DNA of 64,000 nt, from NCBI GenBank assembly GCA_022818135.1, contig JAFMSR010000015.1, positions 27,328,574-27,392,573 on the forward strand, read 5' to 3'. This stretch comes from Saxidomus purpurata. Lineage: Eukaryota; Mollusca; Bivalvia; Venerida; Veneridae. The notes beneath the pieces are model-generated. The model was not told the DNA's origin and did not search any database. It worked only from the letters and a program-made list of their open reading frames with translations. The translations under genes and the position numbers were made by a program. Positions within the stretch are counted from its first letter, which is position 1, and each line of letters opens with the position of its first letter. Shown here piece by piece: positions 49,319-59,476 of the stretch.

Positions 49319-50509
49319 ATGGCCGAAGATACACTTGCTACAAAAACAGTTGGTATTGCTGGTGTCTTAAACAGAACGTCATACAATGTCAGTTACAATG
49401 AAGGCACAATTTTTGATTCGGAACCTCAATACGATGAATCGTTTATGATCGTGATGAAAGTAGAGAAATACTGCTTACCGATTATATGTGCATTAGGACT
49501 TATAGGAAACACTTTATCAACGATCACTTTTCTGAGGAAACCACTTCGGAAATCGCCTTGTTCCTTATATCTTGCGGCGAGGGGCATCAGTGACAATGGA
49601 TTTTTGTTAAGTCTACTTCTTATATGGACATCTGGTACATTTAATTTGAAGCTAAGCGCAGTTAAAGGCGTATGTCAGTTTACCATATTTTTGACATATG
49701 TGTGTGGATGTGTCTCGGTTTGGCTGTGTGTCTTCATTACGTTTGAGAACTTTTTACTGATACAGTTTCCATATGTAGCACGACGTGTGTGCTCTAATAT
49801 TTCTAGAATCTGTATAGCTGTTCTACTGTTCCTTTCAGTTGGAGTCTATAACATATCATTGTGGATTATCAATGAAGATTGCTCACATAATCCCTCGTTT
49901 TCTTCATTAACACAAATACTTGTGTATTCCGACACGTTATTGACCTTGGTGATACCTACAGTTATTATTTTTGTACTTCTTTCTGTGATAACCTGCAGGA
50001 TATTAAAAATCATGCATGTACGTAAACTGCATGATCGTGTTGTTGAAAAGTTAACAAATACAACGTCAAAAAGGTCCATTTTACCAATTGCGAAGGTGAC
50101 TAAAATGTTGTTTGTTTTTTCATGTATGTTTTTTGTTCTGAATGTTCCAAGTCACGTGATAAGACTTATGTTGCTAATCGGTACATTTACGAAGGGTCAG
50201 AACACTGCACCATTTGTACAGGCAACAATTCAAGTTATATTCCAATTATTGTACTATTTAAGCTTTTCAATAAATATTTTTGTGTATGCAATATGTGGCT
50301 CAAATTTCAGAAAAGTGTTCAGGAAGACACTTTGCCGTTGTATCAGAATACCACATACAACATACACACAAACTGAGGCTATTAACCTTGTTCGCCGTCG
50401 ACGACATTCTTTAAATGTGTGTGGTGCCGAGAAATACGGGGAAGGGAAGGATAGTGATGCCTACCTGATGTTATCCGACCAACAAAAGCATTTACAAAGT
50501 TGTTCCTGA
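49319..50509 (+). CDS. Rhodopsin-class (class A) G-protein-coupled receptor, orphan
   Basis: Encodes 396 residues in one exon. The start at 49319 (CAAATGG context) is 7 bp after a splice acceptor. Family hallmarks in order: N-glycosylation sites N18 and N23 in the extracellular tail; TM1 GLIGN with N64; TM2 with D92; C119 at the top of TM3 and C188 in loop 2 for the usual disulphide; TM5 P213; TM6 FVLNVPSH with P277; TM7 with N319 and Y323; then a basic, cysteine-containing helix-8 region (about 329-341) and a 55-residue tail. The LNVPSHVIRL stretch is like invertebrate peptide receptors of the FMRFamide/thyrotropin-releasing type, so a neuropeptide or peptide ligand at the plasma membrane is a reasonable guess; the ligand is unknown. 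Odd points: the DRY motif is ENF (143-145), so the conserved arginine is absent; NPxxY reads NIFVY; and the usual TM4 tryptophan is not evident. AATAAA at 50903-50908 could be a distant poly(A) signal. Confidence 0.93.
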   Translation: MAEDTLATKTVGIAGVLNRTSYNVSYNEGTIFDSEPQYDESFMIVMKVEKYCLPIICALGLIGNTLSTITFLRKPLRKSPCSLYLAARGISDNGFLLSLLLIWTSGTFNLKLSAVKGVCQFTIFLTYVCGCVSVWLCVFITFENFLLIQFPYVARRVCSNISRICIAVLLFLSVGVYNISLWIINEDCSHNPSFSSLTQILVYSDTLLTLVIPTVIIFVLLSVITCRILKIMHVRKLHDRVVEKLTNTTSKRSILPIAKVTKMLFVFSCMFFVLNVPSHVIRLMLLIGTFTKGQNTAPFVQATIQVIFQLLYYLSFSINIFVYAICGSNFRKVFRKTLCRCIRIPHTTYTQTEAINLVRRRRHSLNVCGAEKYGEGKDSDAYLMLSDQQKHLQSCS

Positions 50510-50726
50510 AACTAACATGTGTTTAGTGAATATAATATTATACAGGCAACATATTGTTAAATTTGTTAATAATGATTAAATGAATATTTTGTTTAATTTT
50601 GTTTTTGAGTTAATGCAACAAGTTTTAGTCATAGTATCAAATACGAAGGTATGTGTTTAGTGTACACATTACTTGCATTACGACTTCGACAATATAGTAA
50701 GCTGAAATACAGGTTATGTTACAACA

Positions 50727-50798
50727 TAGCCATGCCAATTGTGCGCAAGGCGTTGTTCGTCCTAGCCATGCCAATTGTGCGCAAGGCGTTGTTCGTCC
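50727..50798. repeat. Perfect 36-bp tandem duplication
   Basis: 50727-50762 is repeated exactly at 50763-50798 (unit begins TAGCCATGCCAATTGTGCGC), in the likely 3' region of the GPCR gene. Confidence 0.95.
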
Positions 50799-52290
50799 TT
50801 TAAGGCAGAAACAAATGTAATGTCAGTTTGAAAAATAGGTATGTCTTGCAGTCGAAATATTGCGGCTACTTATAATACAAATGTCAGACGCACTGGAACA
50901 CAAATAAAACTACTCGTACAGAACATGATATAACAAATCCTCGGTAGATATTTCAAATGTCGGTACACACTAAACAAAACTTCAGTCTCTGACTTGTCGT
51001 CCAGTATCCAATTGGTATAAATCTCTTATTCATTCCCTCAAACTTTGGTATTGGAGTTGACATTCTGGCTTGTGCGAGTGTGTGGTACAATGTAAGACAC
51101 AAAATGTAGTACATACAGTTTTAAATAAGTTATTGAAATGTTAGTTTAATAATTTATGAAAACAAAAAAAACAAAAAAATTAATAATTTATGAAGTTCCA
51201 TTTGCATAAAAAATAATGTCTATTCAAATGTACAAAACAGAAATTCCTATCATTGAAATATTAGTTTGATGCTTTATCAATTTCTACATTTGTGTATGTA
51301 CAAGTTGAATTCTTTATAAAGTTCTATCATAAAAATGATTGTCTATTTAAATGTACAAAACGTCTTATTATGAATTTATCGGGCTAAATATGTAACGCCA
51401 TTTATTATTTATCAGTTTTGTTCCGTCAAACAACGAAATACCTCACAGGGGCTTATAGGTTTTGTGTTCGCCAACAAAGAACAGTAAAAATACCGATTTG
51501 TGAACAATTTAATTTACTAAACAAGCGTTTGTTCAAACAAGTATATATTTCATCAGATATGTTATTATAGCAATGTCAAATTACGTTTTATTCCTAATAG
51601 TTTAGTCTCTATACTTTATGCATTACCAAATATACAAAGCTTCAAAAAGTAATATCATTGATACAAGTACAGCCAGTATTATTTATTTTGCTAATGAACT
51701 ATTTCACGTTCGTGACCTAAATTTACCGTTTCATACAAAAACATGGCCAAAAATGTGTTTGTATCGCATTACCTATTTATATAGCAACATAACTTCCGAA
51801 ACAAAATCTAATTCATCGTTGATATATATCACCACTGACAGTTACCATACAGTCATTCCTTTATGAACAACACCTCCGATAGCTTACACAGGAAAAGAAA
51901 CAAAAAGCCACAAAGTATTTTTGGTATAAGCCGTATAGGTACCGACAGACCGACTGTTTATTTCAGTACAAAAACCCTTAACATGTAACTTTAGATACTT
52001 CGATATACAATGTACCTTACAATTATGCATCACCAAAAGTGTCTTATGAACACTTCAATATCAAACATATCCCGGTGGCATCAGTTTCGGACGGTGTAAC
52101 ATTAAATACCTGAATCGTTAATAAAATAAATAAGAACTGAATAAAATCTAACCTAGTTATAAAAGTTCATTCCTTCTCTAAACAATTTGCAGTAATTGCA
52201 TTCTTTCAAATCATTTTATTCTATCGAAACACAGTTCAACATGGCGTAACACACTTTGCTTTTATGTGCGTATGACGTCATCAGTTTCGG
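50799..52290. other. AT-rich DNA with a weak tandem repeat
   Basis: TTCAAATGTACAAAAC at 51224-51239 and TTTAAATGTACAAAAC at 51346-51361 mark two diverged units about 122 bp apart. AATAAA near 50903 may belong to the GPCR 3' UTR. No further gene recognised. Confidence 0.45.
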
Positions 52291-52397
52291 ACGATGTACT
52301 CAATCGGAACATCACTCGGCTTTTTCCGTAGAAATAACAATCGGAACATCACTCGGCTACGGAAAAAGCCGAGTGATGTTCCGATTGACGATGTACT
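52291..52397. mobile_element. 87-bp hairpin insertion flanked by a 10-bp direct repeat
   Basis: Arms 52301-52331 and 52357-52387 are perfect 31-bp inverted copies (starting CAATCGGAACATCACTCGGC). A third copy of that 20-mer lies in the loop (52338-52357). ACGATGTACT stands immediately outside both ends (52291-52300 and 52388-52397), like a target-site duplication. Confidence 0.85.
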
Positions 52398-52994
52398 GTG
52401 ACGGGCTCGATTTAGCTCTTCTCAGAACGGTAGCAAACATTCTTGTTTACTCGATTTACACAGAAGACTAATCTTCTGATTTTTGTTAATCGAGTGCACA
52501 GAAGGTTTTTTAAATAGGGCTGCGCCCATTGCCTGCATGGTTTTAAACGAAGATGACGACGATTTCGATTATAGTACTGAATCAAGTCGGAGAGGAATCA
52601 CCATTTTGACGGATGTGTGTGCATCTGTGTAAGACCCTGCACAACATTTTGTTTTTCTCGCATTTATATTATATGTTATAGTTTGGAATCAAGTGTACTA
52701 GTAGTCGGATATGGCATGTAATATACAATGAACATATTTCAACCATTTAAAGGACACTTAATTTTACTGAATTGAATCCTAGGCCAAACAATGTATATAC
52801 ACAAAAGAACAAAAGACACCCTGTCCCGAGTGCAGTTCTTCCAATCTTTTTTCAACTTGGAATAAAACCCACGTTTTTGCCAGTCTAGAAATATCTTTAC
52901 ATATGATTTTTTACAAATAAATTCTCAATTGAGAAAATTGCAAGGAAGTTCTAAAACTTATGTGAAAGCTCTCGAAACTATTTCGAAATGGAAC
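52398..52994. other. Unannotated DNA
   Basis: No gene recognised. GTGACGGGCTCGATTTAGC near 52397-52416 is partly mirrored in reverse near 57563-57580 (AAATCGAGTCCGTCAC), a low-copy repeat. Confidence 0.4.
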
Positions 52995-53122
52995 CAACCT
53001 CGAAGAGAGTGAGGCATGTGAATTATGATACCTTGCTTAAGGACATCACCGCAATGTCTCTTGGTGGGGCTCGAACTCACAACTCTTCAGTCACCGTCCT
53101 CTACCACTGCACCACCAAGGCT
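52995..53122 (-). repeat. tRNA-derived SINE
   Basis: On the minus strand the head reads TTGGTGGTGCAGTGGTAGAG (box A and D arm) and GAGTTCGAGCCCCACCAAG (box B). It continues with GTCCTTAAGCAAGGTATC to about 52995. Confidence 0.75.
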
Positions 53123-53167
53123 GCGTTTTTGGTACGTGGCATTCCCTGTTTGATATTATTTTTGTTT
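53111..53167 (-). mobile_element. E-family head E3, fused to the SINE
   Basis: Reverse-orientation E head (GCATTCCCTGTTTGATATTA, then a T-rich tract) joined at GCTGCG to the SINE head, instead of continuing into the CTCCCC...(CA)n part seen in other copies. Confidence 0.75.
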
Positions 53168-53326
53168 TTATATATCGTACTTCATAATTAGCTAACAAGT
53201 CTTTTTTTCTTGACTGTTTAGGATCAGAGAGGACTCAAGACACCAGATGACCCAGATTCAATCTTGACCTAGAAATCATGATAAATTTTTATTCTGAGCA
53301 ATATTCAAGTTGATTGAACTTTAAAT

Positions 53327-53668
53327 GTGACTGATTTACATCTCTCTATTTATAACAATATTATACATACCAAAATTTATGACAAGAGGGATGATTTTAA
53401 TTTTAGTATTGTAAATTTCCCCCATTTGGATGGGGATGTACCTCATGCTACATCTTATGGGGTATACATTTCTCAGTTAATTCGGTTTGCCAGAGCGTGT
53501 AGTCATGTTGAGGATTTCAATGAACGTAATCAATATATTACAAATAAACTTCTTCAACAGGGCTACCGTTATTAGAAATTGCGTAAATATTTTGCTAAAT
53601 TTTACTATCGTAATTCTGATTTGGTTTTGAAATTCAATAGTAATCTAAAAACTCTTCTACAAAAGTAA
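53327..53668 (+). pseudogene. Reverse transcriptase C-terminal fragment
   Basis: The frame encodes IYDKRDDFNFSIVNFPHLDG, then SYGVYISQLIRFARACSHV, a motif series I recall from the C-terminal part of RT proteins of mollusc and other invertebrate non-LTR or Penelope-like elements (the exact clade is uncertain). A TAG at 53573-53575 interrupts it. The same frame resumes with KLRKYFAKFYYRN and ends TAA at 53667-53669. No upstream RT core remains; before it lies degraded Helitron-like sequence (53222-53300). The E4 repeat begins exactly where the frame ends. Confidence 0.7.
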
Positions 53669-54150
53669 TATCAAACAGGGATTATGCCACATACCAAATA
53701 CGCAGCCTCCCAAAACGATGGCCCATAGCACCCAATTTCACACTCCAACTGTATATACTAAAAATACACACACACACACACACACACACACAGGAAACAC
53801 ACACACACACACAATTTTGTACACACACACACAGTACGGTGTCCAACCCGTTTACACTAGCATACAATGCAAACACTCGATTGTGACAAAACGAACAATT
53901 AAAGGAACACAGTGGAGGCACCGCCTGTGAATGGGCAGTGGCAAAAACACAACTTGGGAGCTTAAACTGTTTTGATGTGCTGTCCCCTGACCTCTTTCTT
54001 CGGCCCCACCATGTTCTCAAAGTCACAGGACAGTGTAAATAAAAGTAATCCTTGCTAAGGTTGATTCTCTAATTCATGCAATGGAAACAAAAGCCATGGC
54101 TATGTAAATCACAAAAATGCTCGTGTATGAAGATATAACAAGCAAACCTG
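53666..54150 (+). mobile_element. E-family repeat, diverged near-full copy E4
   Basis: ATATCAAACAGGGATTATGC head, (CA)n tracts (53765-53835), ACTAGCATACAATGCAAAC, GGAACACAGTGGAGGC, and the ATGCTCGTGTATGAAGATAT tail. Confidence 0.78.
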
Positions 54151-54167
54151 GATTACCTTAAACACTA

Positions 54168-54511
54168 TGTCCTGTGACTTTGGAACATGGTGGGGGTAAG
54201 AGTGAGGTTGGGTGCGCACCATAAACCGGTTTAAGCTCCCCAGTGGTGTTTTTGCCACTGACCGTTCCAAGGCGGTGCCCCACTGTGTTCCTTTAATTGT
54301 TCGTTTTGTCCTCGTGTGTTTGCTTTGTATGTTAGTGTGTGTTGGTAGTGTATGTGTGTGTGTGTGTACATGATTGTGTGTGTCGTGTGTGTGTGCGTGT
54401 GTGTGTGTGTGTGTTGGTGGTGTGCACTTCTGGGTGCTGTGGGGCTCGTTTTGGGGAGGCTGCGTTTTTGGTACGTGGCATTCCCTGTTTGATATTATTT
54501 TTGTTTTTTTC
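54168..54511 (-). mobile_element. E-family repeat, reverse copy E5
   Basis: Reverse orientation, starting in the GTGACTTTGGAACATGGTGG block, through (GT)n tracts (54350-54412) to the CCTGTTTGATATTATTTTTG head. Closer to E2 than E4 is. The 3' tail is missing. With E4 it makes an inverted pair. Confidence 0.82.
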
Positions 54512-54890
54512 TAGAGTGTTCACAAGGTTTTACTGTAATTTGACCTAGTAACCTAGTTTTTGACCCCGCATGACCCACTTTTGAACTTGACCAAGATTTT
54601 ATCAAGACAAACATTCTGATTAAGGTTAATGAGGATTGGGCTTAAACTGTCACCTTTCGGAGTGTTCACAGGGCTTTGTAAATTTTGGCCCGATGATTGG
54701 ATCTGGCAAGTTTTCGAAAGGATCTGAGAAATTATGCCCATACAAGATGTGTGCAAGTTTGATTAAAATCCAATACAGAATGTGGTCTCTATCGTGTTCA
54801 CAATGAAATTGTGGACGGACAAGCGATGACGGACAAAGAGTGATCACAAAAGCTCACCTTGTCAATATGTGACAAGTGAGCTAAAATAGA
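54512..54890. mobile_element. Helitron-like repeat with AGCTCAC terminal hairpin
   Basis: Phrases TTTGACCTAGTAACCTAG, TTTTTGACCCCGCATGACCC and GGACGGACAAGCGATGACGG lead to a 32-nt terminal hairpin at 54851-54882 (AGCTCACCTTGTCA paired with TGACAAGTGAGCT), followed by AAAAT. Non-coding. Confidence 0.65.
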
Positions 54891-55955
54891 AAGTATAAAA
54901 AACTTTTAACCAAGGTGTGTGCGACTAATTATACTTCACTGATCTCGTGCATCTGACAGCATTAAATTATGTTTATAAACATTAAGGCAAGTCTGGTCCT
55001 TTATACATTTGTACAATGGGACTCTGAATGTCATACATTCAGATGTAGCAGCAATGAGTTTCTCATATACAAAGTGAATTTGTAATTCCTTTAGAATAAA
55101 AAGACACCTGCCCCACTTGTTTTTTCACCTGTATTTGTATGACATTCTTCAAGCCCCCGCCCGTAATTGCAAACCACTGTAGCCTATATGTTTCATCTAC
55201 AAAGAAAATGTTAACTCTTTAATTTTAAACTGAAATGTATATTTTGTTACTAAATTATACCACACATGTAAATTCTATGTAATATGTTATTTGGTCAGCA
55301 TTAAATTCATAAATCATAAATTCTCACACAACCTTATGTTTGTCAGTTACACAAAGAGGAAAACAAAGCTCTGTATATATATTCTATGACTTAAGAACAG
55401 ACCTGTGATAGATCGTTATGATTAATTTATGACATTAAATAGCAAGGCCTTCCCTGCTATTCGCCATTGGCGACAAATGCAGACGAAGTGGCGACATGAA
55501 TTATATCAAAATAAGGCTAAATTTTTTCAAAATCTGTTAAATTTATCAGTTCCGGAGAAAAGTAGCAACAACTTTTTAAATCCCAGGGGAGGCCCTGAAT
55601 AGCCACACTAAGTCTGGTCTGTTTCTAATTTGATAAATGAAGTCCAGCAGAACTTGTCAATTTTTACAGAGCATAAAAGCCATAATATTTATGAGAATTA
55701 CCAAATTCCTTCTTGTATTTCATAGTGTTGATTTACCCGGATAAGTCATTCAGATGCTTAGGTATTTAATTTATTACATAGGCTAACACTTCGGTGGTTC
55801 AGTTACTTTAATAGTATGTATATTTGTCCTGAACTGTTATCAATAATAATAATAATAATAATATGGCAAACAACATGATGGCATTGATAAACTGCCTTAG
55901 TCAGTTGGAGCCTCTGCTCCAGTGGCTGTAACTGAACTCGATTGTTAAACTTTAC
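54891..55955. other. Unannotated DNA, AAT microsatellite
   Basis: (AAT)6 near 55846-55862. TTCGCCATTGGCGACAAATG near 55460 may be a repeat remnant. No exon recognised. Confidence 0.4.
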
Positions 55956-56106
55956 CTGACTGGAGTTTGGCAAAGGTTGGTGCATCGACCTTAACATTTA
56001 AGCTGCGATGACTGCCATCAACTGCATCCACTTTTACTAAGTAACCAGTTGAACTGGTACCCGCCCCGCCTTGATCTTTGTCATTATTTGCAACTGTGAA
56101 CATCCT
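55956..56106 (-). CDS. Internal exon of an unidentified spliced gene
   Basis: On the minus strand an acceptor TTATTTCTTTCAG precedes 151 bp and CAGTCAG|GTAAAG follows as donor. One frame is open throughout (50 codons); the other two stop early. The peptide starts RMFTVANNDKDQGGAG and contains TGYLVKVDAVDG and NVKVDAPTFAKL. I do not recognise the family. GC content and codon use look more gene-like than the surroundings. Neighbouring exons were not found within the window, so the gene is partial. A transposon gene is possible, but nothing nearby indicates one. Confidence 0.6.
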
Positions 56107-56285
56107 CTGAAAGAAATAAATGTTAAAACTAGAATGTGTCTAAAGACATGTTGTGCCACCTTCTGGTACATTTGTCACAAATAAGGGGCAATAATTCAAA
56201 TGTTTGCCGTCATAATGAGGTATAACCAGGTCTAGGAAAGTTCTAAATTTACAGATATTCTGTAAAATTACAGATCATCTGTAAA

Positions 56286-56402
56286 ACCCCCCCCCCCCAC
56301 ACAAAAATATAAAACAAAAAACCCCCCCCCCAAAAAAACCCCCCCCCCCCAAACCCCCCCCCCCCCCCCCCACAACCCCCCCCCCCCCCCCCCCCCCCCA
56401 CA
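56286..56402. repeat. Poly-C low-complexity tract
   Basis: About 115 bases of C runs broken by A or AA. Minus-strand glycine-rich frames here (56249-56590) are artefacts of the tract. Length may be unreliable in assembly. Confidence 0.9.
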
Positions 56403-56732
56403 CAACAACAAACACTGGACACACACACACATTCCCGTATGAATTTTTTTAACAAACCATGTACAGGTTGTTTAGTTATACGCCAGTAGTTGAAGGAAAG
56501 AGTGTACATTTGAAATGTTTCAATTGCTGCTTTTCCCAATAATGAGCCCCAGGGCACGTCTGCTATAGTTAATATTACTTTAGAAGTCACACCACCAACG
56601 CTGCTTCAAGAAACATCATCACACACAAACACACACAACTTACACATGTTATTTCTTTTCAGAACCACTTGTAAATAATCATGTTTACACTTAGTACCTT
56701 CTATAAATAAAGATTTTATTAATAATATTATT

Positions 56733-56815
56733 ACATACACTACCAACACACACTAGCATACAAAGCAAACACACGAGGACAAAACGAACAAATAAAGGAA
56801 CACAGTGGGGCACCA
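56733..56815 (+). mobile_element. E-family middle fragment E6
   Basis: ACACACACTAGCATACAAAG to GGAACACAGTGGGGCACC, equivalent to 9030-9105 of copy E2. No head or tail. Confidence 0.8.
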
Positions 56816-56977
56816 CTGTTTACATTTACATAATTTCGGATCTGCAATAATACATATAGTAGATCCTTCCCGAGATATAAGCATCACCAACAAAAATAAT
56901 CCACTACTTTGGCTATTTCAATGACCGTTACTGTATTTTAAACGCTACAATCCCAAGATGAATGCCATGGCAAGATC

Positions 56978-57243
56978 ACAGGTGTTCGGCGCATACCCCC
57001 ATCCTTACTCTACAACCCTGCATACATGTATACCCCCTCTACACGCCCCCCCCCCCCCCCTCCAAGAAAATTGAACATTTTTTTTGTAAAGTTGTGACAA
57101 TGTTGTAACATGATATTTGGATGATATCCACATGTGTTTGGATAATTTAGAGTGTTCAATTTTTTCTGGAGGGGGGGGTGGGGGTGTACAGGGGGTATAT
57201 GTCGGGTTGTAGAGTAGGGGTAGGGGTATGCGCTGAACACCTG
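56978..57243. repeat. Large imperfect inverted repeat with poly-C/poly-G arms
   Basis: Left arm 56978-57078 (CAGGTGTTCGGCGCATACCC ... ATTGAACA) pairs with right arm 57152-57243 (TGTTCAATTTTTTCTGGAGG ... GGGGTATGCGCTGAACACCT) at about 85 percent by eye, including C15 opposite a G-rich run. The loop is about 75 bp. Proline/glycine-rich frames through it are artefacts. Confidence 0.85.
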
Positions 57244-58503
57244 TTGGCAAGATAATGGTCGATTTGGCTTGCGAATGCACAATAATTCACGAAACTGCAA
57301 TAAATTCACTTTATACAATTTAAACAACAACTACATCACTCTACAAAATAAAGGATAGTTTTCTATTCATGCCTTTTATACTATTTTGCTTCTAAAAACA
57401 ACTTTTACAATTCAAAACACATACCGACGCCATATTTGCGCGCTTGATTTTCTGTGTCTTCCAAATACCGAGCAGAATGCTTGGAAGACCTTCTGGTAAG
57501 GCCTTCTGAATTAATCGAGTGGTCAGAACGGTAGGCCGGAAGGCTATTCTCTTCTTGGAAGACCTAAATCGAGTCCGTCACTGGTGAGGCACATAAAAAC
57601 AGTTCTAACATGTTTTAACAGTACGTTGAATACAACTACACAAACATGAAACATGTTTTTCCCTTTTACCATTCTTAATAAAAATAATAAAACTGTTATA
57701 AATTTGTGATTGAGAAATTGTTTATTCCGCTTGAATTTTGAGACTAGGGCACTAAAAAGTGTCCCCTCTCCTAAGACCTCTCACTGGGGAGCAACAGTTC
57801 AAGTAAGCCCCCCTATAACAGACATCACAGCACCCCAAAGTAACAATGGTAAGACTGAGACAGTATCTTAGCTGTTCATGAGTGTGCCTGTTGCATACAG
57901 CCCTGTACTTTCGTTTATCTCTAGGTCGAACCTGAAATGACCAAGGGCTGAACTAAATTTGTATGACATAAATTTTGCAAACACACTGTAGTAGAGTCAT
58001 TCCTAAACTATATTGAGGAATTTTATTGTCGACAAAGTTTGACGGACAAAAACTTATTGAAAAAGTATTTTTTAGGGGATTAATTATAAGGAATAAAAAG
58101 GGATAGTGAAAATGAGTGAAATGGAGGTAAGATTAAACCAGTGTCTTGTATTATACATGTCTTATTTCAATTTTGTTTACAAATGTGCCAAACGACAATG
58201 TGATCATATAACAATATGAACATATTCAATACTTTTCATAATTATGAAAACAGGTAGTAGAGCCTTAAATACTTTATTTATAAAATAAACGTCTTATGTC
58301 GGCTGTACCCTTACGCGCTACTTTATAATGCACGAAAACTTCGTGAGTTACCAAACTTCCACACCTATCGGAGCTTATGAACCAAGGGAAATAAATTGTT
58401 GTCTAATTCATCAATTCAAACGACAAAAATTACATTAATCATAATAATTGTGTCCGCCCTGAGAGGACATGTCCATTCGGCGGTAGCAAGGCTCTGGTTC
58501 CGA
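57244..58503. other. Unannotated DNA
   Basis: 57430-57590 has imperfect inverted pieces (TTGGAAGACCTTCTGG, CGGAAGGCTATTCTC, TTGGAAGACC) and the low-copy repeat shared with 52397. No gene recognised. Confidence 0.4.
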
Positions 58504-58625
58504 TCACAAAAACAAAAATAATACCAAACAGGGAATGCCACACACCAAAAACGCAGCTTCCCCAAAACGAGCCCCATAGCACCCAGAAGTGCACACCACC
58601 AACGCCAACACACACAACCCAAACA
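58504..58625 (+). mobile_element. E-family head-only copy E7
   Basis: Head block from AACAAAAATAATACCAAACA to GAAGTGCACACCACCAAC, with a few changes from other copies, ending in a short CA-rich stretch. Confidence 0.82.
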
Positions 58626-59221
58626 TACAACTGCTACTTCGCCGCTATCTATACACAACTTTTTTCATAGACAAGACAAGACAACTCTTTAGTACTACAA
58701 TCGGGTTACACACATGAACATTTTCAATTAATGCATGGGTAACGAACATGATCAAAGTTTTATCAATAGTACAAAATGTGGTTGACAAAAATAATTATTT
58801 TGATGGTATTAACCAATGTTTTAGGTGTGAAAATTCTACGGCGGAATCTTATAACATACAATATCTCGTTACCATTTTTGTTGGGGTTTATCGTAATCAA
58901 TGGATTTGTGCGAATTTCAATTTACTATAGCATGGATAAATAAGCCCATGAAAATTAATTTACTCGTGCACGAGGAAATTGTGTTCGTAGTATCATGATT
59001 GTAACAATAGTAGTTACCTACCGGCTCCTTTGTTTAAAAGTAGTCACTAAATAACTTATAGGCCGCTTATAAGGTCTATAATGTATTACAGACCTGTCCT
59101 ATATTGTTGTCAATTCAATAGAAAGTAAATCGTGCAGTAAAAAGTTATGCATCAGGCTGAAAAGAGACATTTCTTGTATTTTGTTTTAATTCTATTTCGT
59201 TTAGAAAATAAAATTTCGTCC
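58626..59221. other. Unannotated DNA before the DIRS element
   Basis: No gene or repeat recognised between E7 and the DIRS left terminus. Confidence 0.4.
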
Positions 59222-59257
59222 AAAATGAGTATGTAACTTCGCGCATGCGCAATCAGT
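59222..59257. repeat. DIRS left inverted terminal repeat
   Basis: 36 bp, exact inverse of 63770-63805. The centre CGCGCATGCGCA is a perfect match to the NRF1 (erect wing) consensus YGCGCAYGCGCR, so the repeat may double as promoter; this is inference. Confidence 0.92.
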
Positions 59258-59476
59258 GTGCTTCCGCTTCATGGCGCATGGAGTGTTCTGGGCGTAGCTC
59301 GGATAAAATTTTCACATTTTATTGTATTTTAAACGCACGTAGTGTGTCATTTTTTATTTAATTCATTGTCGGAATCATTTATCATTGTGCGTGGCACATA
59401 TTTTGCTCCGACTCAGTGTTTTATTAGTCGTAATTGTTGTTTTTCTGTACTACACGTGGTGCAGTAAACTTGAGCT

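Noticed and set aside
56249..56590. Glycine-rich 113-codon minus frame
   Set aside because: Translation of the poly-C tract; no splice or start context.
57005..57330. Proline/histidine-rich minus frames
   Set aside because: Lie across the poly-C/poly-G inverted repeat; low complexity only.
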